Positions 17,950-26,913 of a stretch of DNA of 47,942 nucleotides are shown piece after piece. The notes under the pieces are model-generated. The model was not told where the DNA came from. It ran no database searches and was given only the letters and a program-made list of their open reading frames with translations. Made by a program: the position numbers and the translations under genes. Origin of the DNA: Candidatus Zixiibacteriota bacterium (GTDB taxonomy: Bacteria > Zixibacteria > MSB-5A5 > GN15 > PGXB01); the NCBI GenBank assembly GCA_016933955.1, contig JAFGTT010000002.1, forward strand, positions 1 through 47,942. The letters run 5' to 3'. Within the stretch, counting starts at the first letter, position 1. Every line of letters begins with the position of its first letter.

Positions 17950-18981
17950 TCAATATTCATCCCGGCGGACCGGAAAATACTTGGAGTACACATCATTGTA
18001 AGCTTCTTCCGGTTCCACATATTTTTCTTTCTCGCAGATATTCACGGCTTCATCGATTTCATGATTGATGTCTTCGATCATGGCCTCTCTCTGCTGATCG
18101 GTCAATAATCCCAGATCCATCATCATTCGCTCGGCCCGGGTCACCGTATCCTTTTTCTTCCACTCCTCGATTTCTTCCTCGCGGCGGTAATCGGCCGGAT
18201 CGATTTCGGAATGCCCATAATAGCGATATGTCTTGCATTCGATCAGGGTCGGACCCTCCCCGGCCCTGGCCCGTTTGATGGCTTCCGCGGCAGTTTTGTG
18301 AACCAGGACGATATCATTACCGTCGATGGTAATACCAGGAAAACCGTAAGCTTTGGCGCGGTCGGAGAAATTCTCTATACCGGCCTGCATATGCGCCGGA
18401 ACCGATTCGGCCCAGAGATTATTCTGGCAGATATAGACAATCGGTAATTTATGTATGCCGGCATAATTGACCGCCTCATGCCAGCCGCCGCGGGCGGTGG
18501 CGCCTTCCCCGAAAAAGGCAACCACGACATTGTCCTTTTTCTGAAGTTTGAAACCCATGGCACATCCGGTTCCAACCACCGTCTGCCCGGCCAGCGTTGA
18601 GGCCGGAGTAAATACTCCTTTATCCCGCCAGGAATAATGGCAGGGATGAGTCTTCCCCTTATCGGGTGAATTGGCCCGTGCGTATACCTGGGCGACAATA
18701 TTAACCAGCGGAATTCCCTTGGTCACCGCGGCGCCAATCTCGCGATGCGACGAAGCCAGAATATCATCATCACGCAATCCGTAAGTCGGGCCCACCGTGG
18801 TGGCCTCCTGTCCCACGGCCGAAAAATAGGTCCCGGCAAAACGCCCCTGACGGAACAGCTTACGAAACCGCTCGTCCAGCGTCCGGGTCTTCAGAAGATT
18901 ATAATATAGACCCCTAAGGGTTTCTTCCGGCAGACCGACCTGTTTTAAGCCGGGTTTGGCGGCCTTCTTCGTGGCTGGCAT
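17950..18981 (-). CDS. 2-oxoacid dehydrogenase E1 alpha subunit
   Basis: The 343-residue subunit binds thiamine diphosphate. The cofactor motif is GEG followed 26 residues later by NN (FFGEGATARGGWHEA to YICQNN), where pyruvate-type enzymes usually have GDG. GEG is known in some branched-chain E1 alpha proteins, including human BCKDHA, so the complex may act on branched-chain 2-oxoacids. The first-half blocks YGLRDDDILASSHREIGAAVTKG and PCHYSWRDKG are also present. A strong AAGGAGG site precedes the ATG. It is the first gene of the four-gene dehydrogenase operon. The substrate is not fixed by the sequence. Confidence 0.92.
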   Translation of the reverse strand: MPATKKAAKPGLKQVGLPEETLRGLYYNLLKTRTLDERFRKLFRQGRFAGTYFSAVGQEATTVGPTYGLRDDDILASSHREIGAAVTKGIPLVNIVAQVYARANSPDKGKTHPCHYSWRDKGVFTPASTLAGQTVVGTGCAMGFKLQKKDNVVVAFFGEGATARGGWHEAVNYAGIHKLPIVYICQNNLWAESVPAHMQAGIENFSDRAKAYGFPGITIDGNDIVLVHKTAAEAIKRARAGEGPTLIECKTYRYYGHSEIDPADYRREEEIEEWKKKDTVTRAERMMMDLGLLTDQQREAMIEDINHEIDEAVNICEKEKYVEPEEAYNDVYSKYFPVRRDEY

Positions 18982-19096
18982 CCATCCTCCTTAAAACCAT
19001 ATAAAAAATTGAATATTCCAATTATAGATAATCCCGGTAAAGATTCAAAGGATATTATCTTTCCATTGATTTCCAACCGTTGCCAACCGGGAAACC

Positions 19097-20113
19097 TCAA
19101 TAGCTTTCTTCCCCTATTACGGTGGTCCCCCTGAAAACCCGGTATATATAGGCCGAATAAATTATCACCAGGGGCATTCCAATACCCGCAATAATCAGCA
19201 TCACCGTCAGCGTCCTCGACGTCGAAGAGGCATTATAAATGGTCAGGCTGTAAGCCGCGTTAATACTCGAGGGAACCAGCGCCGGAAACATCCCGACCGC
19301 CGCCAGCCCGATCATGCAGGCAATCATCACCGACGATGACAAAAACGAACGTCCATACCGGCCCGCCTTCAACGACAGCGGTATATAGACAATGGCCCCG
19401 AGCAGAAGCAAAAACAATATCCAGAAAACCGGATTGTCCAGAACACCGTCAAAAAGATAGGCCGCCGTGAATATGGATGCCACCGTTGCGGCAATATAAA
19501 CAGCAATCATCATCATCCACATCGTTGATGCCCACCGGATCATCCGGTCACGAAGTTCTCCATCGGTTTTCATGGTCATATAGATAGCCCCGTGCATCAG
19601 GAACATGACCATACTCAGAACTCCGATCAAAATCGCATAAGGATTCAAAAGCCCGATAAAGGAACCGGTAAAAATACCATTGGAATCGATCGGGATTCCG
19701 CGCAGGATATTACCGACCGCAACCCCGAATAGAATCGCGGGAAGAAGCGAGCCCAGGCCGAACGACCAGTCCCAGAATTTTTTCCATCCCGGGGAATCGA
19801 CCTTACCCCTGAATTCCAGCGATACCGCCCGAAAAATCAGGGCTACCAGAAGAAGCATCAAGGCCAGGTAAAAACCGCTGAAGACGGTGGCATAAACAAA
19901 CGGAAAGGCGGCAAAAAGCGCTCCCCCGGCCGTCAGCAACCAGACCTCATTACCGTCCCAGACCGGACCGATGGCGTTGAGATTTATACGGCGCTCTTTT
20001 TCATCCCGGGCAAAAAGATGCAGTATCCCCACTCCGAAATCGAAACCGTCCAGGATGGCGTAGCCGATTATCAGAACACCCACCAGCAAAAACCAGACTG
20101 TGTTGAGATCCAT
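19097..20113 (-). CDS. cydB: Cytochrome bd oxidase subunit II
   Basis: CydB is the second integral-membrane subunit of cytochrome bd quinol oxidase. The 338-residue sequence starts MDLNTVWFLLVGVLIIGYAILDGFDFGVGILHLF, a hallmark region, and keeps WDGNEVWLLTAGGALFAAFP. About eight membrane segments are visible. Its ATG overlaps the cydA stop by one base (TAATG), as in a coupled pair. No small CydX-like reading frame was found in the 115 bases after it, so any such subunit is elsewhere or absent. Together with NDH-2 (29012) it gives a route for NADH oxidation without proton pumping by complex I. Confidence 0.95.
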   Translation of the reverse strand: MDLNTVWFLLVGVLIIGYAILDGFDFGVGILHLFARDEKERRINLNAIGPVWDGNEVWLLTAGGALFAAFPFVYATVFSGFYLALMLLLVALIFRAVSLEFRGKVDSPGWKKFWDWSFGLGSLLPAILFGVAVGNILRGIPIDSNGIFTGSFIGLLNPYAILIGVLSMVMFLMHGAIYMTMKTDGELRDRMIRWASTMWMMMIAVYIAATVASIFTAAYLFDGVLDNPVFWILFLLLLGAIVYIPLSLKAGRYGRSFLSSSVMIACMIGLAAVGMFPALVPSSINAAYSLTIYNASSTSRTLTVMLIIAGIGMPLVIIYSAYIYRVFRGTTVIGEESY

Positions 20114-21456
20114 TACGCCGTCACCTCCTTGACTGCCCCGCCGTGCAGACTGTGATTGGCCTCCCGTACCAATAGAAAAACATACAGGATAAACAACATC
20201 AGGTAAACCAATCCGAAAAGTATGATCGAAAAGAGAATCTCCCCCGCCGAAACCGTCAGCGAAATGGCATCAGCCGTTTTCAGCATCCGGTACACCACCC
20301 AGGGCTGCCGGCCGACCTCGGCCGCGACCCATCCGAACTGACAGGCCACTACCGGTAACGGCAAAGAAACAATCAGGAGTTTATAATACCATTTTTTATC
20401 ATAGAGCCTTTTACGATACAGGAAAAACACGCCCAGTCCCGTTACGCCAATAAAAAACAGCCCCAGGATAACCATGTTATGAAACGAGACGAACGTCAGC
20501 CATAACGGGGGGATTTCATCGGCCGGAAACTCATCGATACCCTGCACATGGGCATCGATATCTCCGAAAGCCATCCAGCTCAACAATCCCGGAATCTCAA
20601 CAGCCGCCTGCATCTCCGGAGGTGGCGCGGCATTGACAAATCCAAACAGGAGCAGTGGCGCCTGTCTTTGCCCGGAATACAATCCCTCGATCGCCGCGAA
20701 TTTTTCCGGCTGGGTCCGGGCCACCTGCCTGGCATGTTCATGACCGGTTGGAAACACCGCTAGCAAAGAAAATATCAGGCCCGCAATAATCGCAACTTTC
20801 AAAGCCTTCCGGGCGAATGGCAGTTCCTTTTTCTTATGCAGTAAATAAGCTGAAATACCGGCCAGGAAAAAAGCTCCGGATATCACTGAGGCCGTCATGG
20901 TGTGGAAAAATCTTATCAACGTGGAGGGATTGAAAACCGCTTCATAGAAACTGGTCAATTCCGCCCGACCATTCTGCAAAACATACCCGGCCGGAGTCTG
21001 CTGCCAGGAATTGGCCACCAGAATCCAGAAAGCGGAAATAGTTGCCCCCACCGCCACCATCAAAATCGAAAACCAGTGAATCCCCTTGGAAAGGCGTTTG
21101 CGTCCGAACAGGTACAAACCCAGAAAGGCCGACTCCATAAAAAAGGCGAAAATACCCTCGGCCGCCAGCGGTGCGCCGAAAATATCGCCGACGAATTTCG
21201 AATACTCGGCCCAGTTGGTCCCGAACTGAAACTCCATGACGATACCGGTGGCCACTCCCATGGCAAACGTCAGAGCCAAAACCTTGCTGAAAAATTTCCC
21301 CGCCCCAATATAGGTTTCATTCCCTGTCTTCCATCCGATTCCCTCGATTATGACCAGCAACCAGGCCAGTCCGATCGAAACCGGCGGGAATATGAAATGA
21401 AAACCGATCGTCATCGCAAATTGAATCCGCGACAGTACAACCGGATCTAAATCCAT
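20113..21456 (-). CDS. cydA: Cytochrome bd oxidase subunit I, short Q-loop type
   Basis: CydA carries the hemes of cytochrome bd and the quinol site. The 447-residue protein has the FHFIFPPVSIGLAW segment with the heme-ligand His, GVATGIVMEFQFGTNW, and the GWVAAEVGRQPWVVY block at the end of the Q-loop. It is about 75 residues shorter than E. coli CydA, consistent with the short-Q-loop class found in many bacteria and in cyanide-resistant oxidases. GGAGGAG precedes the ATG. High oxygen affinity is a property of the family and would suit a microaerobic or oxygen-stressed life. Confidence 0.95.
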   Translation of the reverse strand: MDLDPVVLSRIQFAMTIGFHFIFPPVSIGLAWLLVIIEGIGWKTGNETYIGAGKFFSKVLALTFAMGVATGIVMEFQFGTNWAEYSKFVGDIFGAPLAAEGIFAFFMESAFLGLYLFGRKRLSKGIHWFSILMVAVGATISAFWILVANSWQQTPAGYVLQNGRAELTSFYEAVFNPSTLIRFFHTMTASVISGAFFLAGISAYLLHKKKELPFARKALKVAIIAGLIFSLLAVFPTGHEHARQVARTQPEKFAAIEGLYSGQRQAPLLLFGFVNAAPPPEMQAAVEIPGLLSWMAFGDIDAHVQGIDEFPADEIPPLWLTFVSFHNMVILGLFFIGVTGLGVFFLYRKRLYDKKWYYKLLIVSLPLPVVACQFGWVAAEVGRQPWVVYRMLKTADAISLTVSAGEILFSIILFGLVYLMLFILYVFLLVREANHSLHGGAVKEVTA

Positions 21457-21610
21457 TGAGTCTCCTCCATGTGTATTATTTCGCGGGTCAGCAATACCCC
21501 GGCATCTGTATTTTTAAATTAACTCCCAAATTCTAATGACTGAGACAGGTTATTTCCATCACTCGGTCCCGGCCGGCGATACCCCATTTCATCAATGGCG
21601 GTATCCCGGT

Positions 21611-22429
21611 TCAATCATACTTCTCGAGATGAATCTGCCCCGGCCTGTCCGAACCGCTTTCGATAAAACCCTCTTTCCCCAGGAGTCTTATCATACCATC
21701 GATCATCATCGGGTTGCCGCAGAGAAAAATATGAGTGTCCTTCGGCGTCGGATGAAATCCCCAGGCTTTATCAAGAGCCCCATCTTCCCAGATTTTCTGG
21801 ACAAAACCGCGGTATCCTTTCCAGGGTGTCCATTCTCTTTCGGGTTCACTGATGATGGGGAAATAATTGAAATTTTTGGCCATCAAATCCAGAGTTCGCA
21901 GTTCATTGTTGTAACCCAAATCCCACGAATGCCGGGCTCCATGAATGACGGCGAAACGATGTCTCAAACCTTCGGCGGCTTCGGTCCGGATCATACTCAT
22001 ATAAGGCGCCAACCCGGTCCCGGTGGCAATCAGAACGGCATTTAACTCATTCGGAACATCCGAAAGAGTGAACATTCCGGAAAAGTGAGTCGATAGCCAC
22101 AGCTTATCCCCGATCTTCAGGTTAAATAAACGCGGTGTGAGCGATCCGGAGTACACCAGAGCGATATAATATTCAAGGTATGCCTTGGCCACCGATGACG
22201 AGGCTACTGAATATGCCCTGAGGATGAGTTTGTCCGGATCAGCCAGAGGATCCCCCTGAGGATCGGCCGAAGGACACCGGGCCGCAGAACCCGGTAATCC
22301 CAGAATACTGTACTGTCCGGGGGTGAAGTCGGGCAGTTCCCATCCATTGGGAACAACCCGTAACTTAATCAGCCCCGGCGCCACCTCGATACGCTGGGCG
22401 ACAATCGCATTAGCTTCCCTGGTTATCAT
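21611..22429 (-). CDS. Ferredoxin--NADP reductase-like flavoprotein
   Basis: The protein has the two-domain ferredoxin reductase layout. The FAD-binding block LRAYSVASSS and a beta-barrel with FTPGQYSILGLP form the first half. The second holds the NADP-binding LIATGTGLAPYMSMIRT and the late FLCGNPMMIDGM. I start at ATG 22429 (272 residues); an earlier in-frame GTG at 22477 lies inside the ferritin gene. No plant-type 2Fe-2S ligands are seen. It exchanges electrons between NADPH and ferredoxin-like carriers, which could feed superoxide reductase or the Fe-S machinery; the specific partner is unknown. It lies directly downstream of ferritin in the stress gene block. Confidence 0.82.
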   Translation of the reverse strand: MITREANAIVAQRIEVAPGLIKLRVVPNGWELPDFTPGQYSILGLPGSAARCPSADPQGDPLADPDKLILRAYSVASSSVAKAYLEYYIALVYSGSLTPRLFNLKIGDKLWLSTHFSGMFTLSDVPNELNAVLIATGTGLAPYMSMIRTEAAEGLRHRFAVIHGARHSWDLGYNNELRTLDLMAKNFNYFPIISEPEREWTPWKGYRGFVQKIWEDGALDKAWGFHPTPKDTHIFLCGNPMMIDGMIRLLGKEGFIESGSDRPGQIHLEKYD

Positions 22430-22445
22430 AGCCGTAGGTAAGCTT

Positions 22446-22940
22446 CTACTTGGCCGCGCCTCGTTTTCCGGCTTCACGATCCATCATGAAAAGAGCACCG
22501 GTGCTGTCGGACACCATCTTCATATGCTCGACCATCAATCCCACCGAGGCTTCTTCTTCCACCTGCTCGTCGATAAACCAGTTAAGCATGCTGTTCGAGG
22601 CAAAATCATTCTCCGCCATCGACAGCTTGACCAGCTTCTCGATGCAACCGGTGATATGCTTCTCATGTTTCAACGACTCCTGGAATGCCTCCAGAGGTGA
22701 TTTCCATTCGGTCTTGGGACCTTTGATCGGCTGCAATTTAACCGTTCCGCCCCGTTCCTGGATATGATCGAAAAACTTCATGGCATGGACCATTTCTTCC
22801 TTTGCCTGGGCTTTCATCCAGGCCGCGAAACCCTCGAAATTCTTCGTACTGAACCAGGCCGACATGGACAGGTAAAGATAGTACGAAAACAACTCCTCAT
22901 TAATCTGATCATTGAAAGCCTTTTCGATTTTCTTATTCAT
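22446..22940 (-). CDS. Ferritin (iron storage)
   Basis: The 164-residue protein is a bacterial non-heme ferritin, resembling FtnA. MNKKIEKAFNDQINEELFSYYLYLSMSAWF, AKEEMVHAMKFFDHI and DEQVEEEASVGLMVEHMK hold the Glu and His ligands of the ferroxidase centre. Ferritin oxidises Fe2+ and stores it as a mineral core inside a 24-subunit shell, which also limits Fenton chemistry. AAAGGA precedes the ATG. It lies between a ferredoxin reductase and a rubrerythrin-like gene, consistent with shared control by the Fur-family regulator upstream. Confidence 0.93.
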   Translation of the reverse strand: MNKKIEKAFNDQINEELFSYYLYLSMSAWFSTKNFEGFAAWMKAQAKEEMVHAMKFFDHIQERGGTVKLQPIKGPKTEWKSPLEAFQESLKHEKHITGCIEKLVKLSMAENDFASNSMLNWFIDEQVEEEASVGLMVEHMKMVSDSTGALFMMDREAGKRGAAK

Positions 22941-22963
22941 ATTCTTATCCTTTCAAAAAAGTA

Positions 22964-23419
22964 TCAGTTTTCCGTCAATACATTTTCATCATACTCGATT
23001 TCAAAACGAAGTTTGTGCTTGGCCTCTTCCTGGGCCAGTCCCAGAAACATATTTTTGATATTGGGATCATCGGTTAACGCGGCCAGATCGGTATAAAGCT
23101 TGAAGGAGGCTTTTTCGGCCTTCATGGCCACAATCAAAGCCTGCTGGAAATCCATTTCCGCATCCCACGGGATATCAATCAATCCTTCGGCGATTTTAAG
23201 ATTCATGATTTTCTGCTTGGTCGAGGATAAATCCAGCTTACCACCTTTGATTTGCTGCAACTTGGCCTTGTGACTCTTCTCTTCAAGGGAAAATTGTTCG
23301 AAAACTTCTTTCATGTGTTTTTTCGTCATCCGGGCGGCCAGATCGGTATAGAAGTCGGATGCGTCCTGTTCTTTTTCGATTGCAAAATCAAGTACTTTTT
23401 CGATTGAATCTAATTTCAC
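22964..23419 (-). CDS. Rubrerythrin-like diiron protein lacking a rubredoxin domain
   Basis: The 151-residue ferritin-like protein carries two diiron Glu/His sets: EKEQDASDFYTDL and SLEEKSHKAKL in the first half, and AEKASFKLYTDL and AQEEAKHKLRFE in the second. Rubrerythrins reduce peroxides in anaerobes and microaerophiles, but this copy has no Cys-rich rubredoxin module, so it would need an outside electron donor. The start is GTG 23419, 6 bases after GGAGGAG. A small redox or storage role is also possible. Confidence 0.82.
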   Translation of the reverse strand: MKLDSIEKVLDFAIEKEQDASDFYTDLAARMTKKHMKEVFEQFSLEEKSHKAKLQQIKGGKLDLSSTKQKIMNLKIAEGLIDIPWDAEMDFQQALIVAMKAEKASFKLYTDLAALTDDPNIKNMFLGLAQEEAKHKLRFEIEYDENVLTEN

Positions 23420-23522
23420 GACTCTCTCCTCCAGTAAATTAATGTCCCACCGGGTATCAACCCGAACCGGCTGTTTAAGCCATTATCAGCCCTATATTTA
23501 TTAAAATTTCCCGAAAAAGCAA

Positions 23523-23897
23523 CTACGCTTTCCATAAACCGTGTAGATTGCAGTATTCCCTGGCTACAATCTTATCCGCTTCGATCTCAAACATAGCCTC
23601 GGGAACCTCTCCCGGCTTTAACCAGCGACGATAAACCCGGCCGTCGGCAATTACTTCGATCCATTCGATAAAATGTTTTTCTTCCATCGGGTGGGCTACC
23701 TGACCGACCTTGACTTTAAAGCCGCCATTGACTTTTTCAATGACCGGCACATGCTTTTCAAGGGCGGCATCGACCGTTCCCGGCTTCAACAGGGTCATAT
23801 TCTGACCACAGCAAGCCAGTGTCCCGCCGGAAGCATGCACCACCTCAACCATGTTACCGCACACCTCACATTTGTAAACCTGCATTTTTTCCGTCAT
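23523..23897 (-). CDS. dfx: Desulfoferrodoxin (superoxide reductase)
   Basis: The 124-residue protein reduces superoxide to hydrogen peroxide without making oxygen, as in anaerobes. Its N-terminal desulforedoxin domain carries CEVCG and the CC pair (LACCGQ) that bind the FeCys4 site; the C-terminal domain has the HxxxxxH set ([23 protein letters not shown]) and the late CNLHG Cys/His ligands of the catalytic iron. Length is normal for the two-iron class. GGAGG lies upstream of the ATG. Its neighbours fit a superoxide and peroxide defence unit. Confidence 0.96.
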   Translation of the reverse strand: MTEKMQVYKCEVCGNMVEVVHASGGTLACCGQNMTLLKPGTVDAALEKHVPVIEKVNGGFKVKVGQVAHPMEEKHFIEWIEVIADGRVYRRWLKPGEVPEAMFEIEADKIVAREYCNLHGLWKA

Positions 23898-23934
23898 ACC
23901 CCAAGTCCTCCACTGAAAAATTTCATAGCCCGGA

Positions 23935-25341
23935 TTATTTTTTACTCTTTTCCTCCGGATTAATCGTCATCGACCGAATATCAAGAATTTTATCCGCCTG
24001 GTCCGGGTCGATAATCTTGTGTGATATTACCAGGTCGCGGATAAGTTCATCCTTTTCCAACGCCTCTTTGGCCAGTTCGGCGGCCTTCTGATAACCGATA
24101 TGCGGATTCAGCGCTGTCGCCAGGGCCGTGCTTTTTTCCGCGTACAATCGGCATTGCTTTTCATCGGCCGTAATACCCGTGACACATCGTTCGACAAAAC
24201 TGTTGATTCCGCCGGTCAGAATATCAACCATCTGAAGCAAATTATAACCCACAATCGGCATCATAACGTTAAGCTGCAACTGCCCGGCCTGGGCCGCATA
24301 CAAAATGGTGCTGTCACACCCGAGAGCATGAAAACACACCATATCCAGCATTTCCGCCAGGACCGGATTGACTTTCCCCGGCATGATCGAAGAACCCGGC
24401 TGTACCGCCGGAAGTTGTATCTCGGCCAGACCGGTTCTCGGCCCGGAACTGAGTAAACGAAAATCATCGGCGATTTTCTTCAGACCGGTTACCAGAACCC
24501 GCAGGGTCCCCGAGACCTCGACCACGGCATCAAGATTCTGCATCGCCTCGAACAGGTTGTTTGCCTTGCGGAAATGATACCCCGTGGCTTCATTGATATA
24601 TCTGATAGCCTCTTCCTTATAACCGGCTTCGGTGTTCAAACCGGTTCCGACCGCCGTCCCTCCAAGACAGAGTTCCAAAAGTCCCTCGGCGGCATGTTCC
24701 ACCCGGCGACGGCTATTACCCGCCATGGCCGCGAAACCGCCGAATTCCTGTCCCAGCCGCATGGGAACGGCATCCTGAAGATGCGTCCGGCCCGACTTGA
24801 TGATATCATCGAACTCGGCCGCTTTCCCGGCCAGAGCCTTTTCCAGTCGTTCAATCGCGGGCAGTAATTTCTGTCTGATTTCGATATAACCGGAAATATG
24901 AATGGCCACATGAATGGTATCATTGGTGGACTGCCCCATATTGGCATGATCGTTGGGATGAACCCGGCCGAAACCGCCAGTGCGGCCGGTTATTATTTCC
25001 GAGGCCCGGTTGGCCATAACCTCATTGACATTCATATTTTGCGAGGTCCCGGCCCCGGCCTGAAAGGCATCGACCACAAAATGCTCATCGAATTTGCCGG
25101 CGATAATTTCATCGGCCGCACGGACAAGCGCCTCACCGATGGTTTTGTCGAGCAATCCGGAATCCATGTGCGCCCGGGCCGCGGCTTTCTTGATAATTGC
25201 CTGGGCCGCCACAAAACTGCGCGGTAATCGCAGGTTGCTTACCCGGAAATTATCCACCGCCCGTTGCGTTTGAGCCCCGTAATAAGCCCCGATAGGAACC
25301 TTTACTTCACCCATGCTGTCTTTTTCAATTCGATATTCCAT
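23935..25341 (-). CDS. Class II fumarase/aspartate ammonia-lyase superfamily enzyme
   Basis: The 468-residue protein has the superfamily signature loop [11 protein letters not shown] and the blocks [17 protein letters not shown] and [14 protein letters not shown]. The stretches GQSTND, LQDAVPM and [11 protein letters not shown] read like aspartases, while [17 protein letters not shown] reads like class II fumarases. I therefore leave the substrate open: it either hydrates fumarate to malate or adds or removes ammonia on fumarate/aspartate. Class II fumarases lack a labile Fe-S cluster, so an oxygen-stable fumarase would make sense in this stress gene block, but that is inference. No defect is seen. 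Confidence 0.9.
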   Translation of the reverse strand: MEYRIEKDSMGEVKVPIGAYYGAQTQRAVDNFRVSNLRLPRSFVAAQAIIKKAAARAHMDSGLLDKTIGEALVRAADEIIAGKFDEHFVVDAFQAGAGTSQNMNVNEVMANRASEIITGRTGGFGRVHPNDHANMGQSTNDTIHVAIHISGYIEIRQKLLPAIERLEKALAGKAAEFDDIIKSGRTHLQDAVPMRLGQEFGGFAAMAGNSRRRVEHAAEGLLELCLGGTAVGTGLNTEAGYKEEAIRYINEATGYHFRKANNLFEAMQNLDAVVEVSGTLRVLVTGLKKIADDFRLLSSGPRTGLAEIQLPAVQPGSSIMPGKVNPVLAEMLDMVCFHALGCDSTILYAAQAGQLQLNVMMPIVGYNLLQMVDILTGGINSFVERCVTGITADEKQCRLYAEKSTALATALNPHIGYQKAAELAKEALEKDELIRDLVISHKIIDPDQADKILDIRSMTINPEEKSKK

Positions 25342-25380
25342 TTCCTATGCCTTCTTCCGGATCGTTCCAATACCATCCAA

Positions 25381-25896
25381 TCATACCGTCTTTTTAACCG
25401 CTTCGATCACCGCGGCATAATCCGGCTCGGATGCAGTCTCCTTGACATACTGCACGTAGGTTACCTTGCCGGTCCGATCAATAACGAATACTGTCCTGGC
25501 CAGCAAACGAAGCTCCTTGATTAAAACCCCGTAAGCATTACCCAGCGAGGCCTCGCGATAATCGGAGTAAACCTTAACGCTGTCTATTCCGGCCGCCCCA
25601 CACCATCGCTTCTGGGCGAAAGGCAGATCCATACTGACCGTCACAACCGCCGCATCTTTACCGAACCCGGCCGCCTCTTTATTGAAACGCCTTGTCTCGG
25701 TATCACATACCGGCGTGTCAAGCGATGGAACCGTCACCAGAACCACCACCTTGCCGTGAAATGACGACAACTTGACCGGTTTTAAACCCTCATCCAGAAC
25801 CGTCGCCTCGGGAGCCATATCCCCGACCCTGACTTCATTCCCAACCAGGGTCACAGGGTTACCTTTCATCAAAATCACATTCTTGCGTTCACTCAT
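25381..25896 (-). CDS. tpx: Thiol peroxidase Tpx
   Basis: Tpx reduces hydrogen peroxide and alkyl peroxides using thioredoxin. The 171-residue protein has the peroxidatic Cys in PSLDTPVCDTETRRF and the resolving Cys in KRWCGAAGI, the normal atypical 2-Cys arrangement. The MKGNPVTLVGNEVRVGDMAPE start matches the family. AAAGGGA lies before the ATG. It sits in the block of oxygen-defence genes after the Fur/PerR-type regulator. Confidence 0.96.
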   Translation of the reverse strand: MSERKNVILMKGNPVTLVGNEVRVGDMAPEATVLDEGLKPVKLSSFHGKVVVLVTVPSLDTPVCDTETRRFNKEAAGFGKDAAVVTVSMDLPFAQKRWCGAAGIDSVKVYSDYREASLGNAYGVLIKELRLLARTVFVIDRTGKVTYVQYVKETASEPDYAAVIEAVKKTV

Positions 25897-25921
25897 AAAA
25901 GTCCCTTTTAAAGCATCCTTA

Positions 25922-26359
25922 TCAGGCGTACGGATAGGCGCCCTTCTTTATCTTCTCCAGGTGGCCCAGTATTTTGTTGTGCTTCGCTTCATCTTCCATC
26001 AGGTAGTTGAGAAGGTACTCCTGGACCAGCATCTTCTTTCCCTTGAGAGCGCCGAGAGACTCTTTGGCCAGCTCCATCGTTTTCTCCTCCAGTTGAATAT
26101 GTTTCTCTATCATATCCCAGACCTCGCCCAGTTCATCGGTACTGAAAGCCACCGTCTTGGTGGTTAGACTGTCGGCGATAAATTCCTGGACCCGGTAATG
26201 AAACTGGGAATCTCTCTGGATGATTTCCATAATCATACGAACCACCGGATTATCGGTTGATTCGATGATTCTGCCGGTCGAGGCTACCGAAGCGTTTTCG
26301 ATTTTCTGCCAGCGCTTCATATTCTCGACCAATTTTTCCTGAATCTCTTTCGTAGACAT
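25922..26359 (-). CDS. Ferritin-like diiron-type four-helix protein
   Basis: The 145-residue, all-helical protein looks like the ferritin superfamily, with acid- and His-bearing helices: NMKRWQKIENASVAS, IQRDSQFHYRVQEFI, EKHIQLEEKTMELA and YLMEDEAKHNKILGHLE. The last two have Glu/His patterns usable for a diiron site. I chose ATG 26359, 8 bases after GGAGG; an ATG at 26374 overlaps that site. Specific activity is unknown; a peroxidase, iron-buffering or sensor role would fit its neighbours. Confidence 0.65.
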   Translation of the reverse strand: MSTKEIQEKLVENMKRWQKIENASVASTGRIIESTDNPVVRMIMEIIQRDSQFHYRVQEFIADSLTTKTVAFSTDELGEVWDMIEKHIQLEEKTMELAKESLGALKGKKMLVQEYLLNYLMEDEAKHNKILGHLEKIKKGAYPYA

Positions 26360-26464
26360 ATAGTCAGCCTCCATTAAATTGGTATAAATTAAAATATTAC
26401 TGATAAATTCCCCAATGAATTAGAGAAAGTGTACTATAAAAGCCCGTCAAAGTCAACCTCATCA

Positions 26465-26896
26465 TCACTCAATATTTTTTTGACGTGAATTTAATCCGGC
26501 TTTGTTTTTTCCCCGGCATTCCCGGCAGATGCCGGAAAATTCCAGATTGTAGCCGAAAACCTCGAAATCACTATTATCCCCCGGTCCGCCCTGAATCCGC
26601 ACCGATACCGGCTCGTGAATATCATCAATCCGGTTACAGCGCAGACACCGGATATGATAATGTTCCGATAAATCGGCATCGAATCGTCCCTGCCCGCCCC
26701 CATCAAGCTTTCGAACCTGCCCGGTTTCGACCAGCCTGTCAAGATTACGGTAAACCGTTCCCAGGCTTATTTGGGGAAGCTTTCTGCGAACTATATGATA
26801 AAGCTCGTCGGCCGTGGGATGGGTTTTCAGGCTCTGTAGCTCCTCGTAAATCGCCGCCCTCTGCCGGGTCATTCTCTGTTTAACTGTCTTTTTCAT
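26465..26896 (-). CDS. Fur/PerR-family metal-dependent regulator
   Basis: The 143-residue protein starts with a winged helix (MTRQRAAIYEELQSLKTHPTADELY, then SLGTVYRNLDRLVETGQV), as in Fur, PerR and Zur. The dimerisation half has metal-ligand clusters EHYHIRCLRCNRI and GICRECRGK, so a structural Cys4 zinc site (two CxxC pairs) and a His-based sensory site are present. It is the first gene of the oxygen-defence block, suggesting PerR-like peroxide sensing or Fur-like iron sensing; the sequence alone does not decide. A perfect inverted repeat lies 18 bases before the ATG and suggests autoregulation. No strong ribosome-binding site is visible. Confidence 0.88.
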   Translation of the reverse strand: MKKTVKQRMTRQRAAIYEELQSLKTHPTADELYHIVRRKLPQISLGTVYRNLDRLVETGQVRKLDGGGQGRFDADLSEHYHIRCLRCNRIDDIHEPVSVRIQGGPGDNSDFEVFGYNLEFSGICRECRGKNKAGLNSRQKNIE

Positions 26897-26913
26897 ATAT
26901 TAACTTAATAAAA

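Noticed and set aside
19000-19096. CydX-type small subunit after cydB
   Set aside because: Only a tiny ATG frame with an early stop is present.
18982-19096. tRNA or small RNA in the gap between cydB and E1 alpha
   Set aside because: No cloverleaf or conserved RNA elements were seen.
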